DNA of 22,365 bases from Thermoleophilia bacterium. Lineage in GTDB: Bacteria; Actinomycetota; Thermoleophilia; Gaiellales; SKUG01. The DNA is taken from positions 1 through 22,365 of the forward strand of contig JAGQUL010000093.1 of the NCBI GenBank assembly GCA_020438525.1, given 5' to 3'. Shown in pieces: positions 1 to 7,682 of this stretch (the stretch's first letter is position 1; the number at the start of each line of letters is the position of its first letter). Under the pieces are notes generated by a model. It ran no database searches. It was not told the origin of the DNA and was given only the letters and a program-made list of their open reading frames with translations. The translations under genes and the position numbers were made by a program.

Positions 1-32
1 CGCGATCGATCCGGCGCGCGGTGGGGAGCGAC

Positions 33-64
33 GGGGGCGGTGCCGCGGTAGCGGCACCGCCCCC
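33..64 (+). terminator. Perfect 14-bp stem-loop, probable terminator of the upstream unit
   Basis: Positions 33-46 are the exact reverse complement of 51-64, with a 4-nt GGTA loop. The stem is almost entirely G/C and no T-tract follows (GCTGCGTTGC), so it fits the tail-less hairpin terminators proposed for high-GC actinobacteria. It lies 41 nt before the GTG of the protease gene and most likely ends a gene left of the window. It could also stabilise RNA ends rather than terminate. Confidence 0.65.
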
Positions 65-105
65 GCTGCGTTGCGGCGACCCGGCGTGCTACCGTCCACG
101 AGCCG

Positions 106-1284
106 GTGAACACGCTCGACCTCCTCATCCTCGCCATCGTCCTGGCGCTCGCGGCCATCGGCTACGTCCAGGGATTCATCGTCGGTGCGGCATCGCTCTT
201 CGGTCTCGTGCTCGGCGGGCTCGTCGGCACGCGCGTCGTGCGCATCATGCTCGAGAAGGGTGCGTCCAGCCCGACCGCTGCGCAGTGGGCGCCGGTGATC
301 GGGCTCGGCGTGGGCCTCGCGATCACGCTCGTCGGCGCCATGGCGATGCAGGACATCGGCGCGCGCCTGCGCAGCCGCGTCGAGCACCCCGAGCGATCGC
401 TCGTGCTCGACCACCTGCTCGGCGCGCTGCTGATGGCAGCCGTCGGGTTGCTGATCGCCTGGTTCGCGGCCGCGGCGGCGATCGGCGTTCCCCAGCTTCG
501 CGAGCTGCGCCCGCAGATCATCGAGTCGAGGCTCGTCAGCAGGCTCAACGCCGTGCTGCCCGACGCCGGGCCGATGCTCGGCGCGATCGCCGCCTACGAC
601 CCGTTCCCGAAGTTCGACGGCGGCGCGATCGATACCCCCGCCCCCGACGCGAAGCTCCCGAACGATCCCGAGGTGCGCGCCGCAAGCCGTGCGGTGGTGC
701 GCGTCGTGGGCAGCGCATGCGGCTACCGCGTCACCGGCAGCGGCTGGGTCGCCGCCGACGGCTACATCGTCACCAACGCACACGTCGTGGCCGGCCAGTC
801 CGACACCCACGTCGAGCCGACCGGCACCGACCGCAGCCTGAGGGCCGACGTCGTGTCGTTCGACTCGCGCAACGACGTCGCGGTCCTGCGCGTGAACGAC
901 CTCGGCATCACCCCGCTGCGCGCGCTGGCGGCACCGGCCGAAGGCACCGCCGGCGTGATCCTCGGCTACCCCGAAAACCGCGGCTTCACCAGCACCGCCG
1001 CGCGCTTCTCCGACGAGCGCACCGTGCGCGCGCAGGACATCTACAGCCGCGGCGACTTCGAGCGCGACGTGACCAGCTTCCGCGGGCTCGTTCGCCACGG
1101 CAACTCCGGCGGCCCCGTCGTGGACGGCGACGGGCACGTGATCACCACCGTCTTCGCGGCGACCGTCGGCGAGAAGGTCGAGGGCGGCTACGGCGTGCCC
1201 AACACGCTCGCCGCAGCGGCGCTCAAGGGCGCGGTCGAGGTGCCGAGCGACCGCGTCGTGTCGACCGGCAGCTGTGTGTCGTAG
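106..1284 (+). CDS. MarP-like membrane-anchored trypsin-type serine protease (CvpA domain + protease)
   Basis: This 392-residue protein starts at GTG 106. The N-terminal ~135 residues hold about four hydrophobic segments and resemble the CvpA (colicin V production) membrane domain. After a linker, residues ~190-375 form a chymotrypsin-like protease. The catalytic triad is visible as His226 (TNAHVV), Asp257 (RNDVAVL) and Ser334 (GNSGGPVV). This architecture is that of Mycobacterium tuberculosis MarP (Rv3671c), an envelope protease needed for acid and oxidative stress resistance, which activates the hydrolase RipA; whether this protein shares that substrate is inference. Two extracytoplasmic Cys (~Cys205 and Cys390) could form the regulatory disulfide seen in MarP. 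It appears monocistronic, with hairpins before (33-64) and after (1300-1337). A secreted peptidoglycan hydrolase is encoded at 19056-20303, but no link is shown. Confidence 0.9.
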   Translation: MNTLDLLILAIVLALAAIGYVQGFIVGAASLFGLVLGGLVGTRVVRIMLEKGASSPTAAQWAPVIGLGVGLAITLVGAMAMQDIGARLRSRVEHPERSLVLDHLLGALLMAAVGLLIAWFAAAAAIGVPQLRELRPQIIESRLVSRLNAVLPDAGPMLGAIAAYDPFPKFDGGAIDTPAPDAKLPNDPEVRAASRAVVRVVGSACGYRVTGSGWVAADGYIVTNAHVVAGQSDTHVEPTGTDRSLRADVVSFDSRNDVAVLRVNDLGITPLRALAAPAEGTAGVILGYPENRGFTSTAARFSDERTVRAQDIYSRGDFERDVTSFRGLVRHGNSGGPVVDGDGHVITTVFAATVGEKVEGGYGVPNTLAAAALKGAVEVPSDRVVSTGSCVS

Positions 1285-1299
1285 TTCGTCGCCGCGGCC

Positions 1300-1337
1300 G
1301 TCGTCGTCGCCCTGCTTCGAATAGGGTCGACGACGAC
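1300..1337 (+). terminator. Hairpin after the MarP-like gene
   Basis: A 10-bp arm (1300-1309, GTCGTCGTCG) pairs with 1328-1337. After a single bulged T at 1327, 4 more bp form (CCCT 1310-1313 with AGGG 1323-1326), closing a 9-nt loop. It begins 15 nt after the protease stop codon and ends 32 nt before the glyoxalase start, so it probably separates the two transcripts. There is no T-tract. Confidence 0.5.
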
Positions 1338-1369
1338 CAGCGAGTGCGACACGAAAGGCGGCGCGGCGC

Positions 1370-1747
1370 ATGCAGCCCGAGCTCATCCACACCTGCTACC
1401 GGATCGGGGACATCGAGCGGTCCGTGAAGTTCTACGAGGCGCTCGGCTTCGAGCAGCGTCGCCAGATGACGCTCAAGGACGGAGCGATCAACACCTTCAT
1501 GGGCCTGCCCGGCGACGGCGACCGGCTCGAGCTGACGTGGAACCCGGGCGTCGAATCCTACGAGCTCGGCACCGGCTACAACCACGTCGCGATCACGACC
1601 CCCGACATCCATGCCACCCTCGCCGCGCTTGCCGAGCAGGGCATCGACCCCGAGAAGCCGCCGTACCAGGTGCGCGAGGGCGGCTCGCTCCTGTGCTTCG
1701 TGCGCGACCCGGATGGCTACCGGATCGAGTTGATCGAGCGGGCGTAA
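1370..1747 (+). CDS. Lactoylglutathione lyase-like glyoxalase (VOC superfamily)
   Basis: The 125-residue single-domain protein has the two beta-alpha-beta-beta-beta modules of glyoxalase I. The metal ligands expected for the family are visible: His7 (LIHTCYRI), Glu54 (DRLELTW), His72 (YNHVAI) and Glu120 (YRIELIE). Length and spacing match bacterial GloA (about 130-135 residues), which isomerises the hemithioacetal of methylglyoxal and glutathione. Most actinobacteria use mycothiol or another thiol rather than glutathione, so the thiol cofactor here is unknown. A purine-rich stretch (GAAAGG) lies about 12 nt before ATG 1370. The gene converges with the kinase gene at 1885-2697. It could be another VOC enzyme, but all four ligands plus the ending favour glyoxalase I. 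Confidence 0.85.
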   Translation: MQPELIHTCYRIGDIERSVKFYEALGFEQRRQMTLKDGAINTFMGLPGDGDRLELTWNPGVESYELGTGYNHVAITTPDIHATLAALAEQGIDPEKPPYQVREGGSLLCFVRDPDGYRIELIERA

Positions 1748-1749
1748 TC

Positions 1750-1763
1750 CGGATTCGAATCCG
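1750..1763 (+). terminator. Short palindrome directly after the glyoxalase stop codon
   Basis: CGGATTCGAATCCG is a perfect 14-bp palindrome starting 3 nt after the stop codon, followed by ATTTTCG. As RNA it gives a 5-bp stem with a TCGA loop and a short U-run, a weak intrinsic terminator between convergent genes. It could equally be a chance palindrome or a protein-binding site. Confidence 0.35.
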
Positions 1764-1884
1764 ATTTTCGCGCTGCGCCGAGTCGTTGCGCCGATGCGTT
1801 GCGTGGCTGCGCGAGAAGCCCGGTTGATCGTGGATCGGCGCCACGTTGTCGTCGTGCGTCGCATCGACCATGCAGCGCTGACAC

Positions 1885-2697
1885 TCATCGAGCTGTCGTC
1901 GACCGGGGCGATCGCGTCCATCCGCGGGTGCACCGCCGGAGGTGGTACAGGTCGGCGTAGCAGCGAGCGCGAGCGGCGATCGGCGAGTCGTCGAGTCCCA
2001 GTGCCTCGAGCATCGAGTTCCCGAAGTGGTGGGCGAGCACGCCGTAGTCGATCGCAGGATCACCGAGGCAGACGCCGCCAAAGTCGATCACCGACGCTCG
2101 GTGGTCGTCGGCGACGATGTTGTCGGGCTTGAGGTCCACGTGAACGAGCGAGTGCGGCGCGGCGCCCTGCGACCAGGCGTGTTCGAATCGCGTCGCGAGA
2201 CCGTCCGGGTCGAATCCCAGCGGTGCTCGGGGCGGCACGTCGGCGCAGCGGGCGATCGATGTCAGCACCCACTCGGCGTCGAGCAGTTCCGGATCGTCGG
2301 GGAGCGTCTGCGGGTCGATCGCGTGCAGGGCATCGAGCACGCAGCGAACGTCAGCGGCGATCCTGCGTCGATGCTGGTCAGGGAGCGAGCGCCACTTCGC
2401 AGCCGTGAGCGGGCTGCCGACGATGTACTCGTACACGATGCCGTGGTGCAGCGAGCCGAGCGGTCGAGGCACTCGGCACCGCGCAGGCATGGCCGCGAGC
2501 ACGGCCACCTCGTTTGCATGGTAGCTCCGAGCATCGGCAGTTCGTGCCGTGCGCACGATCCATCGGCCGTCCACCAGCGCGATCGCGTTGTCCTGGCCTG
2601 GAGTCGGGCGTTCCACGCGAACGTGAGCCTCGTCGTGCAGGACCAGCGAGAGCAGTTCGCGTTCGGAGGATGTCAGGGCATGATTGGAGGTGGCCAT
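1885..2697 (-). CDS. APH-fold phosphotransferase (aminoglycoside phosphotransferase / small-molecule kinase family)
   Basis: With ATG 2697 the product is 270 residues, normal for the family. The catalytic loop HVDLKPDN is at 186-193, with the presumed base Asp188 and Asn193; the metal-binding IDFGG follows at 204-208 with Asp205, then GDPAIDYG. The N-lobe is compact (VDGRWIVRT around 42-50 contains the nucleotide-binding strand). This fold includes antibiotic kinases, choline, homoserine and methylthioribose kinases, and many uncharacterised enzymes, so no resistance phenotype should be assumed. An in-frame upstream extension to 2781 would overlap the divergent deaminase start and adds no recognisable domain, so I chose the internal ATG, although its Shine-Dalgarno is poor. 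The gene stands alone between convergent and divergent neighbours. Confidence 0.75.
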   Translation of the reverse strand: MATSNHALTSSERELLSLVLHDEAHVRVERPTPGQDNAIALVDGRWIVRTARTADARSYHANEVAVLAAMPARCRVPRPLGSLHHGIVYEYIVGSPLTAAKWRSLPDQHRRRIAADVRCVLDALHAIDPQTLPDDPELLDAEWVLTSIARCADVPPRAPLGFDPDGLATRFEHAWSQGAAPHSLVHVDLKPDNIVADDHRASVIDFGGVCLGDPAIDYGVLAHHFGNSMLEALGLDDSPIAARARCYADLYHLRRCTRGWTRSPRSTTAR

Positions 2698-2769
2698 GTC
2701 GTGGCATGAGCGTACTGCACTGACGCCCGAGGACCAGCCGATGCATCGCCAACTGACGTCGACCGTCTC

Positions 2770-3270
2770 ATGAGCGCACACGACCGATCACGGATGCAGG
2801 TTGCGCTCGAGGCAGCCCGCAGCTCCCTCGAGCGGGGTGACCTGCCGATCGGCGCTGCGATCTACGTCGACGGCGAGCTCGTCGCGACCGGCAGCAACGC
2901 GATCGCGAGCCGCCGCGACGAGAGCCATCACGCCGAGATGGATGCGATCTCGAAGTGCGCGCCGACGCTCTTCGACAACAAGCGCGGCGGCCTTGTCGAG
3001 CTCTACACCACGATGGAGCCCTGTCTGATGTGCGCAGGTGCGATCGCTCACTTCCGCATCGATCGCGTCGTGTATGCGCTGACCGATCCCCACGCAGGCG
3101 TGCGCGACATGCTGGTCGGGCATCGCTACTACGACGGTCGAGGAACGAGCTACGACGGCGGGATCGGCGACTTCGAGGCGTGGCAGCTGCTCGAGCAGTA
3201 CGCCGCACAGGTGAACGAACGTGCGCACATCCTGGAGCTCATCCAGCCACCGGCGTCGCCGCGTTCCTGA
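2770..3270 (+). CDS. Zinc-dependent nucleoside/nucleobase deaminase (CDA fold)
   Basis: The 166-residue protein carries the cytidine deaminase superfamily signature: HAE at 54-56 (zinc ligand His54, proton shuttle Glu56) and PCLMC at 84-88 (zinc ligands Cys85 and Cys88). DLPIGAAIYVDGE near residues 24-36 is the usual first strand pair. The motifs resemble cytosine/guanine deaminases and TadA, but DESHHAEMDAI lacks the typical TadA context and the C-terminal ~50 residues (GHRYYDGRG, GDFEAWQLLEQY) differ, so free base or nucleoside deamination seems likelier than tRNA editing. The substrate cannot be decided from sequence. The start at 2770 is divergent from the kinase ATG at 2697 with a 72-bp shared upstream region; no strong ribosome-binding site is visible. 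Confidence 0.8.
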   Translation: MSAHDRSRMQVALEAARSSLERGDLPIGAAIYVDGELVATGSNAIASRRDESHHAEMDAISKCAPTLFDNKRGGLVELYTTMEPCLMCAGAIAHFRIDRVVYALTDPHAGVRDMLVGHRYYDGRGTSYDGGIGDFEAWQLLEQYAAQVNERAHILELIQPPASPRS

Positions 3271-3335
3271 ACGACCTTGCGTGAACCTGTCGCGCACGCC
3301 GATTCGAAGCTGGCGGCGCCGGACAGGATCCGTTC

Positions 3336-4076
3336 GTGACGATCGACGACGACGACCAGCTCGAACGCCTCCGCGCCGCGGGACTCGTGGTGCGTGCCGC
3401 ACTCGACGCGATGGAGGCCGCCTGCGAGCCCGGAATCACCACCGCCGAGCTCGACGCGATCGGGCGTGCAGTCGGCGACGCGGCGGGTGCCCGTTCCGCT
3501 CCGCAGCTCGCCTACGACTTCCCCGGCTGGTCATGCATCAGCGTGAACCACGAGGCGGTGCACGGCATCCCCGGCCTGCGCGTGGTGGAAGCGGGCGATC
3601 TCGTGAAGATCGATGTCACGGCCGAGCTCGACGGCTACATGGCCGATGCCTGCATCACCGTGGCGGTACCACCGGTGTCCGACCGCATGCGGCTGCTGCA
3701 CGACACGGCGCAGCGCGCGCTCGACCTGGCGATCGCCCAGGTCGTGCACGATGCACCGATCAACGAGATCGGACGCGCGATCGAGACCGAGGTCCGCGAC
3801 CGCGGCCTGCGGGTCATGCGCGAGCTGGGCGGCCACGGGATCGGGCGGGTGCTCCACGAGGCGCCGCGGGTGGAGAGCTGGTACGACCCGCGAGATTCCA
3901 CCCGCATGCACGACGGCATGGTGTTCACCATCGAGCCGATCATCAGCGAGTCGAGCGAGCGCACGGTGACCGAGCCCGACGGCTGGACCCTGGTCACGCA
4001 CGACGGCAGCTGGGCCGCGCAGTTCGAGCACACGCTCGTCGTCAACGGCGACGAGCCGATCGTGCTCACCGCCTGA
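3336..4076 (+). CDS. map: Type I methionine aminopeptidase
   Basis: The 246-residue M24 peptidase removes the N-terminal Met from new proteins in the cytosol. The five metal ligands are present: Asp93 (VKIDV), Asp104 (YMADACI), His167 (GGHGIG), Glu200 (FTIEPI) and Glu231 (QFEHT). The substrate-positioning His76 (NHEAVHGIPG) and His174 are also present. Length matches a plain type Ia enzyme, without the N-terminal SH3-binding extension found in some actinobacterial MetAPs. Start GTG 3336 is preceded by CAGGATC at 3324-3330. It stands apart from the ribosomal-protein cluster where map often lies, so it may be a second copy; residues 209-225 (RTVTEPDGWTLVTHD) are normal for the family. Confidence 0.88.
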   Translation: MTIDDDDQLERLRAAGLVVRAALDAMEAACEPGITTAELDAIGRAVGDAAGARSAPQLAYDFPGWSCISVNHEAVHGIPGLRVVEAGDLVKIDVTAELDGYMADACITVAVPPVSDRMRLLHDTAQRALDLAIAQVVHDAPINEIGRAIETEVRDRGLRVMRELGGHGIGRVLHEAPRVESWYDPRDSTRMHDGMVFTIEPIISESSERTVTEPDGWTLVTHDGSWAAQFEHTLVVNGDEPIVLTA

Positions 4077-4088
4077 CGCGCTGCAGGC

Positions 4089-4703
4089 TCAGCCCTTCGT
4101 GGGCGGCGTTGCAGCCGTCTCGGTGATCGTGACGTCCTTCACGAAGATCGGCTCGGCCGGCTTCGACTGCTCGCCCTGGCCGTTGTCGATGACCTTCCGC
4201 GCGTTGATCTTGGCGAGCACGTCCTGACCCGACGTGACGTAGCCGAAGATGCTGTAGGTCTTGGGCAGCGGCTGGTCGCCGAGCATCACGAAGAACTGGC
4301 TGCCGCCGCTGTCGGGCGCGCCGGTGTTGGCCATCGCGAGCACACCGGTGCGGTAGTCGAGGCCCTCGGGCACCGGATCGTCCTGGATGTTGTAGCCGGG
4401 GCCGCCCATGCCGGTGCCGGGCGGGTCGCCGCTCTGCATCATGAAGCCGGGGATCATGCGGTGGATCGGCACGTCCTTGTAGAAGCCCTGCTTCGAGAGG
4501 AACACGAAGTTGTTGACCGCGTTCGGTGCCGCGCCGGGCAGCAGCTGCACGCCGAGCACGCCATCGGTGGTGGCGATGCTGGCGGTGTAGTTCGTCGCCG
4601 GCTTGAGCGTGATCGGCGGCGGCGCGTCCCACTGCTTCGGGGTCGCTGCGGGTGCGGGCTTGGGCGTGGCCGCGGCTGCGGCGGCTGGTGCGGCAAGGTT
4701 CAT
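4089..4703 (-). CDS. Cyclophilin-type peptidyl-prolyl cis-trans isomerase
   Basis: The 204-residue product has an Ala/Pro-rich N-terminus (1-37) and then a cyclophilin domain (about 40-195). Key residues appear as HRMIPGFMMQSGDP (81-94, catalytic Arg82, Phe87, Gln90), MANTG (124-128) and GSQFFVM (134-140). It catalyses proline isomerisation in folding proteins. The N-terminus has no basic n-region, hydrophobic core or lipobox, so I expect a cytosolic protein. ATG 4703 was chosen because AGGTG lies 3-7 nt upstream; an extension to 4778 adds only an Arg/His-rich stretch. It is convergent with the aminopeptidase gene (12-nt gap) and is preceded by two hairpins that separate it from the aldo/keto reductase. 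Confidence 0.9.
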   Translation of the reverse strand: MNLAAPAAAAAATPKPAPAATPKQWDAPPPITLKPATNYTASIATTDGVLGVQLLPGAAPNAVNNFVFLSKQGFYKDVPIHRMIPGFMMQSGDPPGTGMGGPGYNIQDDPVPEGLDYRTGVLAMANTGAPDSGGSQFFVMLGDQPLPKTYSIFGYVTSGQDVLAKINARKVIDNGQGEQSKPAEPIFVKDVTITETAATPPTKG

Positions 4704-4734
4704 GCACCTGACCGTCGCATGCGCGTGGTGCCGG

Positions 4735-4756
4735 ATCGATGCGGAGGCGCATCGAT
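4735..4756 (-). terminator. 9-bp hairpin between the reductase and cyclophilin genes
   Basis: ATCGATGCG at 4735-4743 pairs with 4748-4756 around a 4-nt loop. On the minus strand it follows the reductase stop by 56 nt and precedes the cyclophilin ATG by 31 nt. It may be the second part of a tandem terminator for the reductase, or a structured leader of the cyclophilin mRNA. Confidence 0.45.
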
Positions 4757-4768
4757 GGCCGTCTCGTC

Positions 4769-4787
4769 CGTGCGGCATGGCCGCACG
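4769..4787 (-). terminator. 8-bp G/C hairpin after the aldo/keto reductase
   Basis: CGTGCGGC at 4769-4776 pairs with 4780-4787 around a 3-nt loop. It sits 25 nt beyond the reductase stop codon on the minus strand. Together with 4735-4756 it looks like a tandem, tail-less terminator. Confidence 0.5.
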
Positions 4788-4812
4788 CGGCGGCGTGACC
4801 GATCGGCGCCGA

Positions 4813-5847
4813 TCAGGCCTCCTGCAGGACCAGTCGCTCGCCCGGATCCTCGCTGTGCTCCACGCCGAAGTCGAGGTCGTAGAGCCGCTCGATCTCGCCG
4901 AGCTCGTCGGCGTCGAGATCCTCGATGTCCATCGCGCCGGCGAACTCCCGCAGCTGCTCGTGCGTCAGGATGTTCGGCTGCGCCGACGCGTTCTGCGGAT
5001 CGGACATGATCCACTTCAGCGCGAGCTGGCCCATCGTCGCACCCTCGCGGTCCTCGAGCAGGAACCGAAGCGCCTCCAGCTTCTGCAGGCCCTCGACCAG
5101 CCAGGTGCTGCGACGATGCGAGCGGTGGTCGCTGGCCGGGAAGCGCGTGTCGAGCGTGTAGCCGTCCTCGAGCAGGCCGGAGGAGTGCGGCACGCGCACG
5201 AGCATCGGCACGTCCTTCTCGCTCGCCGCGTTGATGAACGCGCGACCGGGATCCTGCTCCAGCATGTTGTAGATGTGGTGGAAGAAGTCGATGTCGCGGT
5301 TCTCGAGCGCGAACAGGCCCTCGTCCTTCCAGCCGATAGCCGGGCCGATCGACGGACCGATCGCCTTCACGACGCCCTGCTTGCGCAGGTCGTACAGCAG
5401 CTCCCACAGCGCATCGTCGTGCATCGCATCCATGCGCGGGTTGTGCAGCTGCCAGACATCGATCGAGTCGGTGCCGAGCGCCTCGAGGCTGCGCTCGAGC
5501 GATCGCATGACGTTGTCCTTGGACCAGTCGTGCGGGCGCTCGCTCTGGCCGCCGTGCTTCGTGCCCCGCGCCGCGTCGAAGTCGTAGCCGAACGTGGTGC
5601 CGATCACGACCTGGTCGCGCACGTCTGCGAGCGCGTCGCGCACGAGCGTCTCGCCGTAGTTGTCGGTTCCGTAGACGTTGCCGGTGTTGAAGAACGTGAT
5701 GCCGAGGTCGTAGGCCTCGCGGATCATCGCGGTGGCCTCGTCCTTGGTGAACGAGCCCCACCAGCCTGCGGCGATCGTCCACACGCCGAATCCGATTTCG
5801 CTGACCTCGACGCCTGTGTCGCGGAGGGGGCGCTGTGCGATGGGCAT
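4813..5847 (-). CDS. Aldo/keto reductase family protein with altered catalytic tetrad
   Basis: The 344-residue TIM-barrel protein begins at ATG 5847, with AGGAG 7 nt upstream. Family features are clear: SEIGFGVWTI (16-25), the N-x4-Y region FFNTGNVYG (52-60), GTDSIDVWQLHNPR (125-138) and an NADPH-site-like region near 280-300 (MSDPQNASAQPNIL). The usual tetrad is Asp, Tyr, Lys, His. Here Tyr59 and His135 remain, but the Asp position is Asn54 and the Lys position is Thr85 (VIGTTFG instead of the usual TKFG). It may still bind nucleotide and substrate, but classic carbonyl reduction would be impaired. The segment ERPHDWSKDNV (103-113) resembles the sugar-oxidoreductase-like subgroup. It lies alone, with a 359-bp gap upstream. 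Confidence 0.85.
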   Translation of the reverse strand: MPIAQRPLRDTGVEVSEIGFGVWTIAAGWWGSFTKDEATAMIREAYDLGITFFNTGNVYGTDNYGETLVRDALADVRDQVVIGTTFGYDFDAARGTKHGGQSERPHDWSKDNVMRSLERSLEALGTDSIDVWQLHNPRMDAMHDDALWELLYDLRKQGVVKAIGPSIGPAIGWKDEGLFALENRDIDFFHHIYNMLEQDPGRAFINAASEKDVPMLVRVPHSSGLLEDGYTLDTRFPASDHRSHRRSTWLVEGLQKLEALRFLLEDREGATMGQLALKWIMSDPQNASAQPNILTHEQLREFAGAMDIEDLDADELGEIERLYDLDFGVEHSEDPGERLVLQEA

Positions 5848-6206
5848 GAAACTGCTCCTGGGGCGGGGATGTGCGGCTCGCGGCCGATGCTTCGTGTCGC
5901 GCACGCGCGAGGTGCGCGCGGAGCGAGCATAACAACGCGCCAGATTCGGAAGATCAGTGGTTTTCCGCAGAGTCTGCGTTCGGGACGGTGCATGAATCGG
6001 CTTGGAACGGCGGGAGCGGGGGTACGAATTCGGCACATCCGGCATGCAGTGGTGCATCGCACGCGCGTGCAGCGCTGCTATCCTGAGTCGTGATAGCCAC
6101 ATGGACGAAGATCCGTCGAGTACAACGAGCGCGCCGCGAGGCGTGACACCTGACCGCCCGGCGTCGCTCTGCGACCTCTTGGGCGTGCCCGCCGACGGAG
6201 GCCTGA
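5848..6206. other. Intergenic region between divergent reductase and CorC-like genes
   Basis: This 359-bp gap is less GC-rich than its surroundings in its middle part (about 5926-6030), consistent with promoters for both directions. Possible -10 elements are TATGCT on the minus strand (5931-5926) and TATCCT on the plus strand (6079-6084); neither has a convincing -35 partner. A small ORF occupies 6101-6214. I see no tRNA, terminator or recognisable riboswitch. Confidence 0.4.

Positions 6207-6214
<8 letters not shown>
6101..6214 (+). CDS. Possible 37-codon leader ORF overlapping the CorC-like start
   Basis: ATG 6101 opens a 37-residue frame (begins MDEDPSSTTS, ends GGLSG) whose TGA at 6212-6214 lies just after the downstream GTG at 6207, an 8-nt overlap. 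Such an arrangement would couple its translation to the transporter gene. It has no clear ribosome-binding site and no recognisable domain. It could simply be 5' untranslated sequence. Confidence 0.2.
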
Positions 6215-7673
<1,459 letters not shown>

Positions 7674-7682
7674 TCGCGCGGG

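Noticed and set aside
21..1427. 468-codon ORF over the MarP-like gene
   Set aside because: Arg/Pro/His-rich composition typical of an out-of-frame reading of GC-rich DNA; the MarP frame has the catalytic triad.
1885..2697. Antibiotic resistance gene
   Set aside because: Only the general APH kinase fold is supported; many chromosomal members have metabolic substrates and there are no mobile-element signs.
5332..5339. Third GCCGATAG on the plus strand
   Set aside because: It lies inside the aldo/keto reductase coding sequence in antisense, with no gene start downstream; a chance match.
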